From assembly GCA_903813345.2 (NCBI GenBank), contig CAIIXF020000002.1:17179467-17243466 (forward strand): a DNA stretch of 64,000 bases. Direction: 5' to 3'. The notes under the pieces are model-generated. The model worked only from the letters and a program-made list of their open reading frames with translations. It made no database searches and had not been told where the DNA came from. This document shows positions 1 through 58,039 of the stretch, in pieces. Position 1 is the stretch's first letter, and the number at the start of each line of letters is the position of its first letter. Made by a program: the position numbers and the translations under genes. Source of the DNA: Owenia fusiformis. Its lineage: Eukaryota > Annelida > Polychaeta > Sabellida > Oweniidae.

Positions 1-644
1 GCATTTTTAGGTTTTAAATGGGATCGTATGCTCGAAGAATGTCTTCTCGATCCTCAACTAAAGTCTGTCCAACACGATCTCCAATCAGATCAAACATTTC
101 GATCCATCCTAAACAATGCCGCTGTGACGTTTCGATCTTCATCCCAGAGCAATATTACAATTGGTCCAATGAGTTCTTCAGGTGGGTCTACTTTTATAAC
201 ATTGCCTGAATATTTAATCCGTCACTTGCATTGCCCGGAACATTTAGTCAGATATTCACCCAGGTTTCCACGTGTTTGACTGATTTGTTTTGTCAAGTTT
301 TTTGTTTTCTCAACTCATGTTAATTGTCTCCATCATAAGACAGAAATAAAAATAGACTATAACAATATTACCTTTTTACATTCTATTCTTGTACCCTAAA
401 TAAAGTCAACACAAGTATTATGATTATTCCAATGATCCCAACACAATTTACGATGATGCAAAACATTATATTTCCAGCTAAACATAAAGGATTCATTACG
501 TGTCTCACAATTGCCCTCACCTTGGTATTAGGATGTGTTGTTGGTGTTATTCTTCTGGTCATAATGATAAAGAGAAATGAAAGATCCAACATAGTAATCA
601 AGGGAAAACAGGAAAGAAATGCATATATGAAAATTCCTATTTAA
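1..644 (+). CDS. possible 3' end of a single-pass membrane protein gene (partial, unrecognised)
   Basis: An open frame runs in from the window edge (frame 1) to a stop near 279. A second open stretch (363-644) encodes a strongly hydrophobic segment of about 24 residues (ITCLTIALTLVLGCVVGVIL, then LVIMIKR) followed by a short basic tail ending KIPI before a stop. The two could be joined by splicing. A CAG|GTGGGT donor after 181 and an AAAG acceptor before 406 are in matching phase (1), and a CAG|GTTTCC donor after 263 with an acceptor before 416 also fits. If real, this is the ectodomain end, membrane span and cytoplasmic tail of a type I protein whose start lies outside the window. No family is recognised. 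The hydrophobic run could also be chance translation of AT-rich DNA, so confidence is low. Confidence 0.25.
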
Positions 645-1198
645 AATGATCGGGACATTAAACTTCGCATGTAAACAGTCGATGTCACATCACCTTTACC
701 AATTACTAGATGGGGATGGAATATTAGAAAATTCTGACTGAAAATGGTGATATGTATTGTATAACTTTGGACTTTAGCGTGTTCATTCAAAATCTCATCT
801 ACTATTTCGAAAATAAAACTGATTAATTTCCTTCAGTTACCGATTACCATATGTTTTAATTTTTCATTTAATTCATGTATGTTTACCTTAAAGCTAAGGA
901 TGTAAATCGAACTCAACGTTTTGGCGTTAAACTGGTTCAAATACGGAGGTAATTTCGGAGGTAATTGTGGTTTCATAACTAATGAAGAGTAGTGTACTTT
1001 CATTTCGATTACAAACTGTTATATCTTAAAACAAATTGGAAAAGTTCAAAAAGATCATTTGATTCTTGACATATATTTTTAGACAAAATAGTATTTTCAT
1101 TCTTTGTTCAATATTGACATCGCCAGAACCATGTAGACTGCGTGTCACCTGCTCCAATGAAACTCTGCGCAGTAAAAAGCATGTTTAAGAGATTTTCT
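645..1198. other. intergenic, no gene seen
   Basis: AT-rich sequence with AATAAA-type signals near 812-817, which could end the upstream transcript. No convincing coding region or structured repeat was seen. Confidence 0.5.
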
Positions 1199-1475
1199 CA
1201 AGGAAGATTGGCTCCCAGGATCGAAACTCTATATTTTCAAACAATGAAAACGTCGAAGTGTCGTTATTTTCTGAAATTATAACCGACTACAAATTCAAAA
1301 TAAACAGTCCAAAAGATTGGAACCAATATCATCATATTTGTGATTTTTGGAAGACCAAAATTCACGATTTAAATGTCGAAGTGAACAAAATGGCGGCTGT
1401 TTGACTTTTGTAATCACAACATGCCCGTATAAGGCAAAAATATCGATTTTGCGCTTTGGGAGTCAATCCTCCTTG
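1199..1475. mobile_element. diverged hAT-like MITE, related to the 188-bp copies
   Basis: It starts CAAGGAAGATTGGCTCCCAG and ends GGGAGTCAATCCTCCTTG. These are the same imperfect terminal inverted repeats as the 188-bp elements at 3563-3750 and 31148-31335. It is 277 bp long, its interior is largely different, and I could not find an 8-bp target duplication, so it is an older or rearranged family member. Confidence 0.55.
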
Positions 1476-1710
1476 TATGAGGTTTTCTCATAAACTATGT
1501 GTCATATTAGATGACTTCTCCACTCATGACCTTGTTTGAATTTCGAAGAAGTTGTTTATACCATAGGTTCAAGGTCAAGAACAATTTTCTATTGAGTGTA
1601 CTTCACGTACACAAACCCAAGATTTAAAAACGAGTTAAAAATACACATTTGAAAACGAGGGTTGTCACCAATACAAAACAACTGAGAAATGTTCTAAGGT
1701 TATGGCGATC

Positions 1711-1717
1711 TATATAA
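1711..1717 (+). promoter_or_regulatory. TATA-box candidate for the first TNF-like gene
   Basis: TATATAA lies about 130 bp upstream of the chosen ATG at 1842, leaving room for a 5' UTR of about 100 nt. It is a consensus match only, in AT-rich DNA. Confidence 0.3.
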
Positions 1718-1821
1718 CAAAGCATCTGTCCGGTTTTATTGATCTAAAATAAAAGTGTGGAGAGCGATTACAGTTCAAAGTGGATATCTAAAATTGCCCT
1801 ATTTCTAATTCAGCAGCTAAC

Positions 1822-1857
1822 ATGGACCTCGTAGAACAACCATGTTTTTCAAACTAA
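1822..1857 (+). promoter_or_regulatory. overlapping upstream ORF at the TNF-A start
   Basis: An ATG 20 nt before the chosen start opens an 11-codon ORF (MDLVEQPCFSN) in another frame that overlaps the true start and stops inside exon 1. If it is in the mRNA it could reduce translation of the ligand. The transcript start is not known. Confidence 0.3.
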
Positions 1858-3163
1858 CATGTTTCGTTTTCATTGCCGTATTGGCATTCACGGATTCACG
1901 CAAGGATGTCTCTCAACGTCAACTGCATTCAAGTCAAAGTAATTTACTGATACGTTTGACAGATCACATCAATCAACAAAACAAAGGGGACTCCAGTAGT
2001 TTGACTGACTCTAAAGACAATGTTTCAAAAGATAGGCCCTACGACTTATCAATATCAAAGTCAGAAAAACAACATCAATACATGATCGATCACCTACCAC
2101 TTTCCATTGGGTATAGAGGAGACCTGAAAGGTCGAAGGATTAAAAGAAGTTCACAAAAAAGACCGAGGAAGTCTCGCAAATACAAAGTAAGTTCGGCTCT
2201 CGTTATCATCTCCTTTACTAGGCTAGGTGCCCTCAGGGTCACGCAATGTTTTATTTGCTTTGATATTGAAGCAAACCTTCAAAGAGGGCATGGGGAATAT
2301 ATGGATGGTTCTGGATGGAATTAAACTTACTGAAGACATTTGGTTTCACTTCAACTCTGCAATGTCAAAGTTTCTATTTTCAGAGAGCCTTCATTCACGT
2401 TTCTCCAAAGAACGACAATCCCCATGTTTCTGATGTTCCTGTTGAATTTGATCCAAAGGGTACTGAATTTATTTCTAATATAATACTAGTACTTGATATC
2501 AGCCCATGTTATAATTACTAAACGTTTCCTTCTCAGTCTGCTCATTTCTTTCTTAACATCATGAAATGGAGATCACACACTACAAAACAGACAGATTGCA
2601 ATGCTTGTCTAATTACTTGAGCGAAGTCCAAACTGTAGAGATAGTCTCGCCCTTTAATTTTCTATATCCCACGACCACATCCAATAATTTTACACATATG
2701 TATATAATGTACTACTTGTAACATTCACATAGCATCATCCTTTCCAGGAAATATCCGATGTATGTGGCAGGACGAGTCAAGACTGAAAATGAATCTGTTT
2801 CTGGATTCACCCCGTGGCTACAACGAAGCATACATAGGCATCAAATACCCGGGGTACTATTTTGTATATGGACAAATATTCTTCCATGGTCAGAACGTTG
2901 AGATGGGACATTGCCTGTACACATCGGACACATACCCATGTAAACCCCCGAAGTGTACTGAAACTTCCCTTTTATGTTCCCGTTCTGCTCCGGGCCACCC
3001 AGAAAACTCTAAAGACATTGAGAATTTGAACACGAACTATATTGGTGGTATTTTTTACTTGAAACGAGGGTCCACTATACGATTAGGAGTCATTACAAAG
3101 GGCCATGGATCAAAAGTTATTATTGATAAAGCAATGTCTTATTTTGGAGCATTTTCTATCTAG
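1842..3163 (+). CDS. TNF superfamily ligand, paralogue A (3 exons)
   Basis: A secreted cytokine-like ligand. TNF-family ligands trimerise through the C-terminal TNF homology domain and bind TNF-receptor-type receptors. Exons by GT-AG and phase: 1842-2186 (phase 0), 2384-2459 (phase 1), 2748-3163, giving 837 nt and 278 aa. Residues 1-19 form a hydrophobic N-terminus (MFFKLTCFVFIAVLAF) best read as a signal peptide. A furin-like RIKR is at 99-102 and a second basic run at 107-113, so the mature ligand probably starts near residue 103-116. The TNF domain covers about 116-278: RAFIHV is the first strand, YFVYGQIFF (178-186) the family core strand, and SYFGAFSI (271-278) the family terminal strand. 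Cysteines are at 145, 196, 205, 210 and 217. The layout resembles the EDA/Eiger-like branch, but a membrane-anchored reading of the N-terminus is not excluded. It lies in tandem with a close paralogue 1.7 kb downstream. Confidence 0.85.
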
Positions 3164-3562
3164 TTCACCATTGGAGAGAGTATTAGTTCAACTATACTCA
3201 TTTGGACCCAGTTTCTCTAATTAGAAGATCGGTGAAGTGCAAGAATACTTGAAATACGAGAAAATGTTTGTTGATTCCGAAAAAGACCTATTGTATCTTA
3301 CAATGTAATTATTTTCTATAGGGCAATTAATGTAATGGGGGTACTACAGGGTTCAATTATTGAGCCTGTAGTTTTTATGAAATACATTAAATACTGTCCA
3401 ACCTGCGCTTTATCAGCTTGTATTACATACCCACCGAAGCATTTGTATTGAAGTCAATGGAGCTGAAGGTCGGCTATATATTCCTGTATAGCCGCCAAAC
3501 CTTTTACCATGACAATCTTATGACGTCATCGGGACGTCATGTTTCATTTCTTCCTAATTTCA
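3164..3562 (+). other. 3' flank of TNF-A, no further gene
   Basis: Probable 3' UTR and spacer. No clear AATAAA signal lies close to the stop and no other coding region was seen. Confidence 0.4.
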
Positions 3563-3750
3563 CAAGGAGGATTGGAAGCCAGGGTTCCAACTCGATATTC
3601 TTTAATCTCCACGCATGCGTCATTTGCTATTCGTGTCTGTATAATTTGTACGACTGCATGGAGAATGACCCGATGCTCTCCAACAAAGCTATCGCTAGGT
3701 GATTGTTTTGCAGAATATCGGTGTTGCATTCTGGGAGCCAATCCTCCTTG
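3563..3750. mobile_element. 188-bp hAT-like MITE with 8-bp target duplication
   Basis: The ends are CAAGGAGGATTGG and CCAATCCTCCTTG. The element is flanked on both sides by TAATTTCA (3555-3562 and 3751-3758), an exact 8-bp target site duplication. Terminal CA, an 8-bp duplication and no coding capacity fit a hAT-type MITE. A nearly identical copy in the opposite orientation lies at 31148-31335. Confidence 0.85.
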
Positions 3751-3822
3751 TAATTTCACTCGCACACAGACACGTGGCGTCATTGATATAACGTAGCCAT
3801 GATATAAAAGTATGTAATACAA

Positions 3823-3939
3823 CAGTTATGTCCGTATCATTGAATATATGCCTTCGGTCTGTCGTAATATAACCCTCGCAAGCTCGGGCTATATTGGTGA
3901 CAGACCTTAGGCATATATTCAATGATAGGGACATAACTG
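3823..3939. repeat. foldback repeat (imperfect palindrome)
   Basis: The left arm begins CAGTTATGTCC and the right arm ends GGACATAACTG. The arms pair over about 50 bp with a few mismatches (TATCATTGAATATATGCCT pairs with AGGCATATATTCAATGATA). It is non-coding and is either a MITE core or a cruciform-forming sequence. Confidence 0.7.
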
Positions 3940-4856
3940 CTAAATATACCTTATTTATATGCAACAAAGTTCATGAAAAAGTGGTAGAAAATCATTAGAG
4001 AATTGAAGAAGCTGAAATGTATGTTCAAAGAAGACTCTAAATATAGAGGGTCCCAGCATTGGAATTAGCCTACCAAACCCAAATTATTACTATAATAACA
4101 TATTGGAAGGCAACATTTAAAAAAAAGACACAAAAGAAATGCAGCCTGATACAGAGAACTCAGCTTCTCGTTCAAAACAAAAAAGGAATATTGCCGATTT
4201 TTTTGGTCCACGTTTATTTATAATAATGTTATAATTAAGGCAAGGATATTTCTATATGTTAAATCTACCACAGTTTTATACTAATCCAGTGTTTGTTTTT
4301 ATATCTCGATCTCTATCCCAAAAATAAAAGTTTTGCTACATAGGGAAACGATACTATGATTTTTAAAAGGATTGCTTCTAAGTAGTTTTAACAACAATGT
4401 ACAATGTACGTACATGTGGAATAAACTAACCTGAAAATAATCAAAACGAAAGTTGGATAGATTCCAACAGTTGGAATTTATGTGGCATATACGCTCGTAT
4501 GTATATATTGATAAACTTTACTTCAAATTATGACCCCTAGATTTCGCAGAACTCATCAATATAAAATTCGATTTTGTTTTGTGTACAGTATTTTTTAAAA
4601 ATCAACATAACTGTGTTAAACTGTCGAATGAAAATTTGATGATTATAATGACTATGGTCATAAACCTTTTGAACACTATTTGAGTTTTACTTCGTTAGAT
4701 CAATGTTGTAGATTTCTTTTTTTCTGATACGACAATATCATAGTTGAGCAACCTATTTCGAGGAGATCCGATGACATGTATACATGGGATTTGAATTGAG
4801 TAGCAACGTTCAAAGAGCTATCTAAAATTAGATTAGTCTACAGTGACACAACAATA
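3940..4856. other. spacer between the two TNF-like genes
   Basis: AT-rich and without a convincing gene or repeat. The last few hundred bases must contain the promoter of the second TNF-like gene; no clear TATA box was chosen. Confidence 0.45.
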
Positions 4857-6476
4857 ATGCGTTTCATTTTTGCATGTTTCGTTTTTGTACCCATATTGGT
4901 ATCAACAAATTTAAAACGTTCTGGTTTGTCAAGCCACCAGAAACATGGGAAGCACATCAATTTACTGAGACGTTTGGACGAACGTCCTGCAGAAAGATTG
5001 GATTTCAGAGAGAACCGGGGCTTGTATATTCACCGTGGTGTGAAGTATCATCATCAAAGGCAACTACAACATCAATACACCCTAAATCACTTACCCTCAA
5101 CAATTGGATATAGAAGAACAAAACGAAGAAACAGACGGAGTGTCGAAAATGAAAATCGTGTAATAAATGTCCCGGGTGCTGTTAAGTTACCTCGAAGACG
5201 ACAATCACGGAAATACAGAGTGAGTACTAATGGCATCCTTGGCCCAAGGGTATTTCTCTTCTTTCCATACCCTTGGTGCAGCTTATACAATTGTCAGGAT
5301 TGAGCAAACAAACTTTCAAATAGCCATTAAATATCTACCAATAATGAGTTTATTGCCCCAGTCTGGATGCATTTCTCTTTAAGAATCCAATTTATAAGTA
5401 ATTTGCATCTTATTAGGGGTCATAAACAGAAGGACAAAACATCCCCATTGAATTATGTATAGAACATTATGATTGGAGAACACATTTTCTGCGAATGAAA
5501 CTCAGCTTATTTATTACCCCTAAAATGAAACTTGCAAAGGGTTGAATTCAGTAATAAATGAAGTCCTTTGAATAAAATATGTACTAATGAGTCGGACACA
5601 TTCTTATGTAGGCCTATAATAACTTTGCCGATTTGTTTTTGTACTTATTCTAAAACGATTGTATTTTCAGAGAGCCTCTATTCATGTTACACCAAAACAA
5701 GACAATCCCAGTGTTCCAGTTGCATTCGATCCACAAGGTAACCATTTAATGATGAACGCTGGCATTGACATTTTCTGTTTTCATCACTTTGGGCCTGACC
5801 CTCCTTGGACATTGGCATTATTGAACATTATTGAACTATGAATCATTGTGTTCCTTCTGGGACAATGTCATCCACCAGCTACAAGCTAAAGCAAGAACAA
5901 ATATAAAATACGTTTCAAAATATCATTGAAAAAGACACGTGCTATTCTTAACTCTTCATAAAACCCGATGATTATATTTTTATTCAAGAATAAAAATGTA
6001 TTTATTTATTTATTCCAGAATCAAAAAAATATTTATTTATTTCAGGAAATATCAGATGCATGTGGCAGACAGAGTCAAGGCCAGTGAATATGAAGCTGTA
6101 TCTTGATTCACCCCGTGGCTACAACGAGGCATACATTGGGGTCAGATTCTCGGGGCACTATTATGTGTATGGACAAATATTCTTTCATGGAAAGAACGTT
6201 GAAATGGGTCATTGTTTATATGCAGCCGAAACTTACCCATGCAGACCAAAAAGCTGTGTTGAAAGACCCATTTTGTGTTCACGCTCTGCTCCGGGACATC
6301 CGGTGAATGCTAAGGATGTAGAGAATATCAATACAAACTATATAGGTGGTAACTTTTATTTGAAACGAGGCTCAACCATACGGGTAGGGGTAGTTGCAAA
6401 CGTTCACAGAAATGCATACCGGTCAACAGTAAATATTGACAAAAGTATGTCTTATTTCGGAGCATTTTCGATTTGA
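4857..6476 (+). CDS. TNF superfamily ligand, paralogue B (3 exons)
   Basis: Tandem paralogue of the upstream gene. Exons 4857-5219 (phase 0), 5671-5737 (phase 1) and 6046-6476 give 861 nt and 286 aa, with the same intron phases as paralogue A. Residues 1-17 (MRFIFACFVFVPILVST) are signal-peptide-like. Overlapping furin-like sites RTKR (87-90) and RNRR (91-94) precede the TNF domain at about 122-286, which contains YYVYGQIFF and ends SYFGAFSI. The five cysteines of paralogue A are conserved. Just upstream of the cleavage site both proteins share QHQY, then HLP, then IGYR in the same spacing, a constraint unusual for a propeptide. Paralogue B has a longer loop (NVHRNAYRST) near the C-terminus, which may alter receptor contact. 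The start was chosen because it opens the hydrophobic leader and matches paralogue A. Confidence 0.85.
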
Positions 6477-7718
6477 CTCAATATCACATCAATTTGAAGA
6501 AATTCCATGTACCAAATTTAAACTAGGTCGACATTTGAAATTCAACCTTCATGTATTATGTCGAATGTATATTGAACCTCGTATCTTTTATTAGCAAGTA
6601 AATATATTGAGCATACAAAATGTATTTTAACAGAATCTTTCAATTCTATCGTCATGTGAAGTAATAAATATACGTAGCAGAACTGTAGATTACATTGTAC
6701 AGTGTCGTAGCCAGGATATAACAGGAGGGGGTTCGAGTATTTTCGGAAAAATCTTTTGAAGAAAGATTTTTTCAGTTGTTTTGTATTTTCCATTACTTGC
6801 ACAATGTGCTCTTCAAATATATAGGAGGCAAAAATTACCAGAAATGTGAGTCCCAATGAAAAAACAATTTTGAAAGTGACTCCTCACCAAAAAATAATAT
6901 TTGTAACCCGGTGTCAACGTAATTATGGCCCCCGGGGATAATGGTCCCCCTTTTAAAGCCCCTCACGGGCCCTGATTGTGTAGAAGATAAAAAAGGAAAG
7001 AGGTCACCATATAAATCAATGGAGAATAGGACCATAAATTAATAAGACCTCCTACCCTTTTACACCGGTTCATTCTTCGAACGCAGGTTCCATACATCGT
7101 CCATTCCCTTAAAGAACAGAATGGACGATGCCTACATATTGTAGTTCACTGTGTTCGGAGGATGGTGCCGATCGGCGTTCATACCATGACGCTCTTATGG
7201 ATTCCTTAAACTGGGGGATTGTAGAAATCTGCTTTCTACAGATGTTTGGGACTTTGGAATCCCTTTCCTTTTGAATGGTTGTGGTTTTCATTGTTCATCT
7301 TTCGAGTTGTGTTTATGGTCGTATCCATTTTATTTTTGCAATTCGCTAGCATTAAGTTTGGTAGGTAGGTTCTATTATAGTTTTGATTATGCTATGTGCA
7401 CATAAGACTATGTGTAAAATTCAGGTTATTAGAGTTGTATATCATTCACAAATCCAAAATATTAAATATCAATATATTTTATTAACATTAAAATTTTGTA
7501 GAATTGGATCACTGCACTTTGTATATTCATGGGCATTCAAAATCATATTTATGTTGAATACAGTTTTATCAACTACTCTAATACAAATGTGAATACCAAT
7601 ATTATGACGTCTACAACCCCTATAAAATATATATTTTTAAATTGATTAGTAAAATTGTAGAAAATTGAATTAAAAAATTATAGCATGGCCAAATCCTATG
7701 CTAAGGGCAATGTAGAAG
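6477..7718. other. gene-poor spacer with degenerate repeats
   Basis: It holds the 3' flank of TNF-B, G/C-run-rich repeat remnants around 6704-6975 and a perfect 12-bp stem hairpin at 7095-7130. No coding region is credible. Confidence 0.45.
7095..7130. repeat. perfect 12-bp stem hairpin
   Basis: CATCGTCCATTC is followed 12 nt later by GAATGGACGATG. It may be the core of a decayed inverted-repeat element. Confidence 0.6.
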
Positions 7719-7792
7719 TCACTCCACCCTGATGGGAATTGAACCCACAACATTCTGAATACATGAGGAGTGCTACCATATGAGCTACAAAC
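7719..7792 (-). repeat. tRNA-derived SINE head or tRNA pseudogene
   Basis: Read on the minus strand there is an A-box-like TAGCTCATATGG and, about 40 nt later, a B-box-like GGTTCAATTCC inside a pairing T-arm (GTGGG/CCCAT). The D-stem and anticodon stem pair poorly, so this is not a functional tRNA but fits the head of a tRNA-derived SINE. No tail was delimited. Confidence 0.5.
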
Positions 7793-9825
7793 ATTTTCAT
7801 TTTATAATTAGCAATTGTTAATGGGTCAGCCTGGAACAACCAAATCAAACATGATTTTCTTCAATCATGAAGTTCATTTAGTGTACACTGTCATATCCCC
7901 CCCCCCAGAACATTGCTTCCCGTCCCACTCTCTGCAGACGTTTTTAAGACTTTTTACAACCGTTCTTACAATTTTAACACACAATCATATTTCCTAGATT
8001 AACAAGGAATTTTAGTGTTACGGATCAACTTTTATTAACTATCTCAAAATTCGCTCGAGAGAAATCTCGATTAAACTCACTGAACATTGAAAAACTTCTT
8101 GTTTGCTGATATTCTGTTTCAATTTTTTAAAATTAAATTGAATATGCTATCTATTTCTTCTGTATTACAAAGTACATTTATGGTATTTTATCATGATCTT
8201 ATTCGCATTAGGATAATTAACATGTTCATTTAGATTAGACTATTCATACATTATGGCGAATATATTATGGTACATGTACATACATTTATATTCTAGATCT
8301 TTTCTTCTAATCTATTAAATTACAAATATACAAAACATCAATGATTTTATCATTCTGTACAGTGTGATTAAATACTGATATGAGCTAGTGGATAAGTATC
8401 ATATCTTACAGAAATTAAAGTATCCCCTATACAGTGTACTATTTACAGTGTACAGTGTTTGTGCACAAAACATTTATAAATACTTGTACATGTATGTTTA
8501 TCTGGTTTACATGTACAATACATACACAATGTAACTACCTTGTTGCTCAAAATAAGTTACAATTGGCTGGAATAAAACAGTAAAAAAGTTATCATATTTG
8601 GGAATTTTCAATTTATGTGTGTGGCAAGTTACTTGTCAAAAATGATGTTTTCAATTGGCTTTAAATAGAGAATATAATCTAGAATATATTAACTGTCCAA
8701 TTTAAGAAAAGATCGGAATCTCCCCGACCTAGACCATGTCACTTCAAAGAAAACTAAATTTTCAAAGTTGATAAACACTTTTTAAAACTACATTTCAAGA
8801 AGTAATTTTACATGTAGATTTCAAATATGACATCACCATGACTGAATTTTGATTATTAAATAATGTAAATCAAGATTATTTCTACTCGCATCTAGTGTAT
8901 TGTGTTTACATTGATGCAACATCAGATTCATTCTGTGTGCAAAGACACTGCTATTTTAATATACAACGACGGACACCTAAACATTCATTTTAGCAAACGA
9001 AATTGGATATTCAAACTGTCCCAAAATAGATTATTGTATTGCAACTACGCGTTTCTTCAAATAATTGCCAAATAATTAAGAGTCAAAGACATTTGGATTT
9101 TTGGCTCATTTGATACAGTCCTTTCACTATATAATAGTTATCTTCATATTTATATTGCAGTCTGTCCAGACACCTTATTATATAGACTAGATTTTTATTC
9201 AAATTAATAGGAGCGCAATTACATTGAAACTGCTGATAACCACTGCATATTAGGTTGAAAAAATACTTAAGTTGAATACCTTTTATGAAAATAATTCTGT
9301 GATTATTGCTTTAGAACGGTTCAGTCAATATGGAAAAATTGTAATATAAATCTATATAAAAATGTTAAAAAATAATCAGTGGTCTGAATTAACTTTTTAA
9401 ACATCCTTTACTCTGACCGACTGTTCTGGACATTCCAAAGGTTTCTCCCAGGTCCTTAGACTTGGAGGAAGTGTAAGTTGTCACTTGTTATTTTTCTTGA
9501 CTGAAATTCCCTACAAAATTTCCCTGCTTATCAACCTAATTTCCTGATTTAAAAAAAATGTTTTGAAAAACAATAAAAGGTCAGTCAGGGAAATTAGAAG
9601 GTGGTTTCATATTACTACAGAACAGAAGTTAATTTTGAATTGTGAAGTGCACACATGACTTCAAAATCACCAAAAGTCAAGTGACCCTCTGCGTTTAGTC
9701 CATTATCACCAGTCAATATTTTTCTCAAAATCTCAACAATACTGAGTCATTCCTCCGTGATCCTTGATAATATGGATGCGCCAAGTCAAGCACTTATTAG
9801 GATGTCTATGCCTGTAACTCAATGC
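7793..9825. other. intergenic, no gene seen
   Basis: AT-rich spacer between the TNF-like genes (+) and the converging ARAP gene (-). It includes a run of ten C at about 7899. No supported feature. Confidence 0.45.
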
Positions 9826-10256
9826 AGTAGTTTAATGGCACACGTTCAAATGTCATACTGTTAACATTTTCTCCAATCTCTTGTTGGCCCTATACACATG
9901 TAATCATTACATATTTTCAAAGACATACAGTCCATGATTCCATTTTTTGTTATTTGCCACAATACATTTAGGGATTTCATTAGCAGCACACAACAGACAA
10001 AAGACCAGGTCTTTGGTCGTTTTTATCAAAAACTCTAGTTTTGGAAATTCTCGTGGAAGTGCAGAGACATGTTTTGTATGTCTCTGGTATGTGTTACTCA
10101 CATTCCTATATATTAACATGGAAACACAGCATCTTCAGTCCTTGATATATTTCTTTTGACATATTCTTTCATTAAATCTCTTTATCTACATCCACTGTTT
10201 CAGGAACATATTCCTTGTGTGTTGGCTCGTGATTGTTCATGAAATGGTAATACATT
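9826..10256 (-). other. probable ARAP 3' UTR
   Basis: This follows the ARAP stop codon (TAG, complement of 10257-10259). A minus-strand ATTAAA at 9831-9836 is the nearest usable poly(A) signal I can point to. The true transcript end is not determinable here. Confidence 0.35.
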
Positions 10257-56783
<46,527 letters not shown>

Positions 56784-56798
56784 ATTCTACCCTGATCT

Positions 56799-58039
56799 CT
56801 GGAATAATATGTTTATTTAATGAAATGAAAAAAATAAACAGAGTTTATTGAAAAACTGAGCAGATACCTCAGATATAATGTTAGATTTAAAAGGGTACTA
56901 TAACATTATAGTCTATTATATATTCCTCTATGTACCCAAATCCAGGCTACTCACAAGAGCCAGAAGTGATTTTCTCCAATATTTTTTGTCACCATTTTGT
57001 ATTATATGGGGAATTACCCTTTAATGTAGAATGTTATATTTACATGTAATCATATTTTTTTCTTCCTCGTTATAGTTTCTTATATACTTCCTCATTGTTG
57101 CATATGTAACATTGAAATACTTTTTTGACATATGGTAATATTTGATATTATGTACTGTTCATTTTTAACCCCATTTTTTATGCATTGATAGAATCGCTTC
57201 ATTCAATAGACGGACGTTGCTTTAAAAGCTTCAGTTAAGAATTTGTCAAAATCTCATGAACATTTGATACCTTCATCAATATTTTGTTGTGATCATTTTT
57301 AATCAATACATATAGAGTAGCTTTTAAGGTCAACAATTTCTTAATTGTTGAAGTATGTTTTGCTAAAGTAATGTGTGATCATTATAAAATGTTAATAATT
57401 ATGTATACATGGAGTTAAAGAGATGCTATGATAACTTTTAGTGGCAGTTTTTTAGTTATTCTATACTATTTATTTGAAACAGAGAATTTACCTTCAACCT
57501 AATGTAAAAGTAGTCTGTAAATGCCTAGTCTGACTATTCATAAAAAATCACAATGAAATTCTATGAGATATATGTCAAAATCTAGAATATCTTGAAACAC
57601 TTTAGCATAATGAAAAATAGACTCAAGAGTATTGACTCTTTTATGTGGACACTTAATTCAATGGTCACAGGTAAGAGTTGACTCTCTTATCACAGTGTCC
57701 TGAGGCTGGGTAGACACAAACTAAGTTGTCTTGTTATGAGAATATTCAAACCACAGAGAACTATTATGTTTGATTTGTATAGTTTTTAGTGCTTTAGATA
57801 TACAAATCATAAGTAAAATGTTCTCGTTGATTCAAATAAGTAAAAAATCATGCTAACTTTAAAGGGACATTGACAATGAAAAGGCTAAAATAGAGGAGCA
57901 GTTTGGAAACTATAAATAAAAGAGCAATCATGATAAGCCAGGTCTTCTAAATTATTTCCTTACAAGATGCTTGTTGCAAAAAGAGAAAGATATTTGAGTA
58001 TGGGTGAAAAACATACAATTAACAGACAATATCAGCACA
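56799..58039. other. upstream of the ARAP coding start, no feature seen
   Basis: The acceptor at 56798 shows that this is intron or 5' UTR-spanning sequence of ARAP. No exon was identified. Confidence 0.45.

Noticed and set aside
3544-3967. Overlapping ORFs of about 85-92 codons on both strands
   Set aside because: They are translations of the 188-bp MITE and the neighbouring foldback; the same peptides reappear at 31138-31326 in the inverted copy.
6542-7035. Minus-strand ORFs of 66 and 104 codons downstream of TNF-B
   Set aside because: They cover repeat-like G/C runs, have no recognisable domain and no support from phase or neighbours.
7899-7908. Run of ten C as a possible regulatory or quadruplex site
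   Set aside because: A single homopolymer tract, not four G/C runs, and a common assembly or slippage feature.
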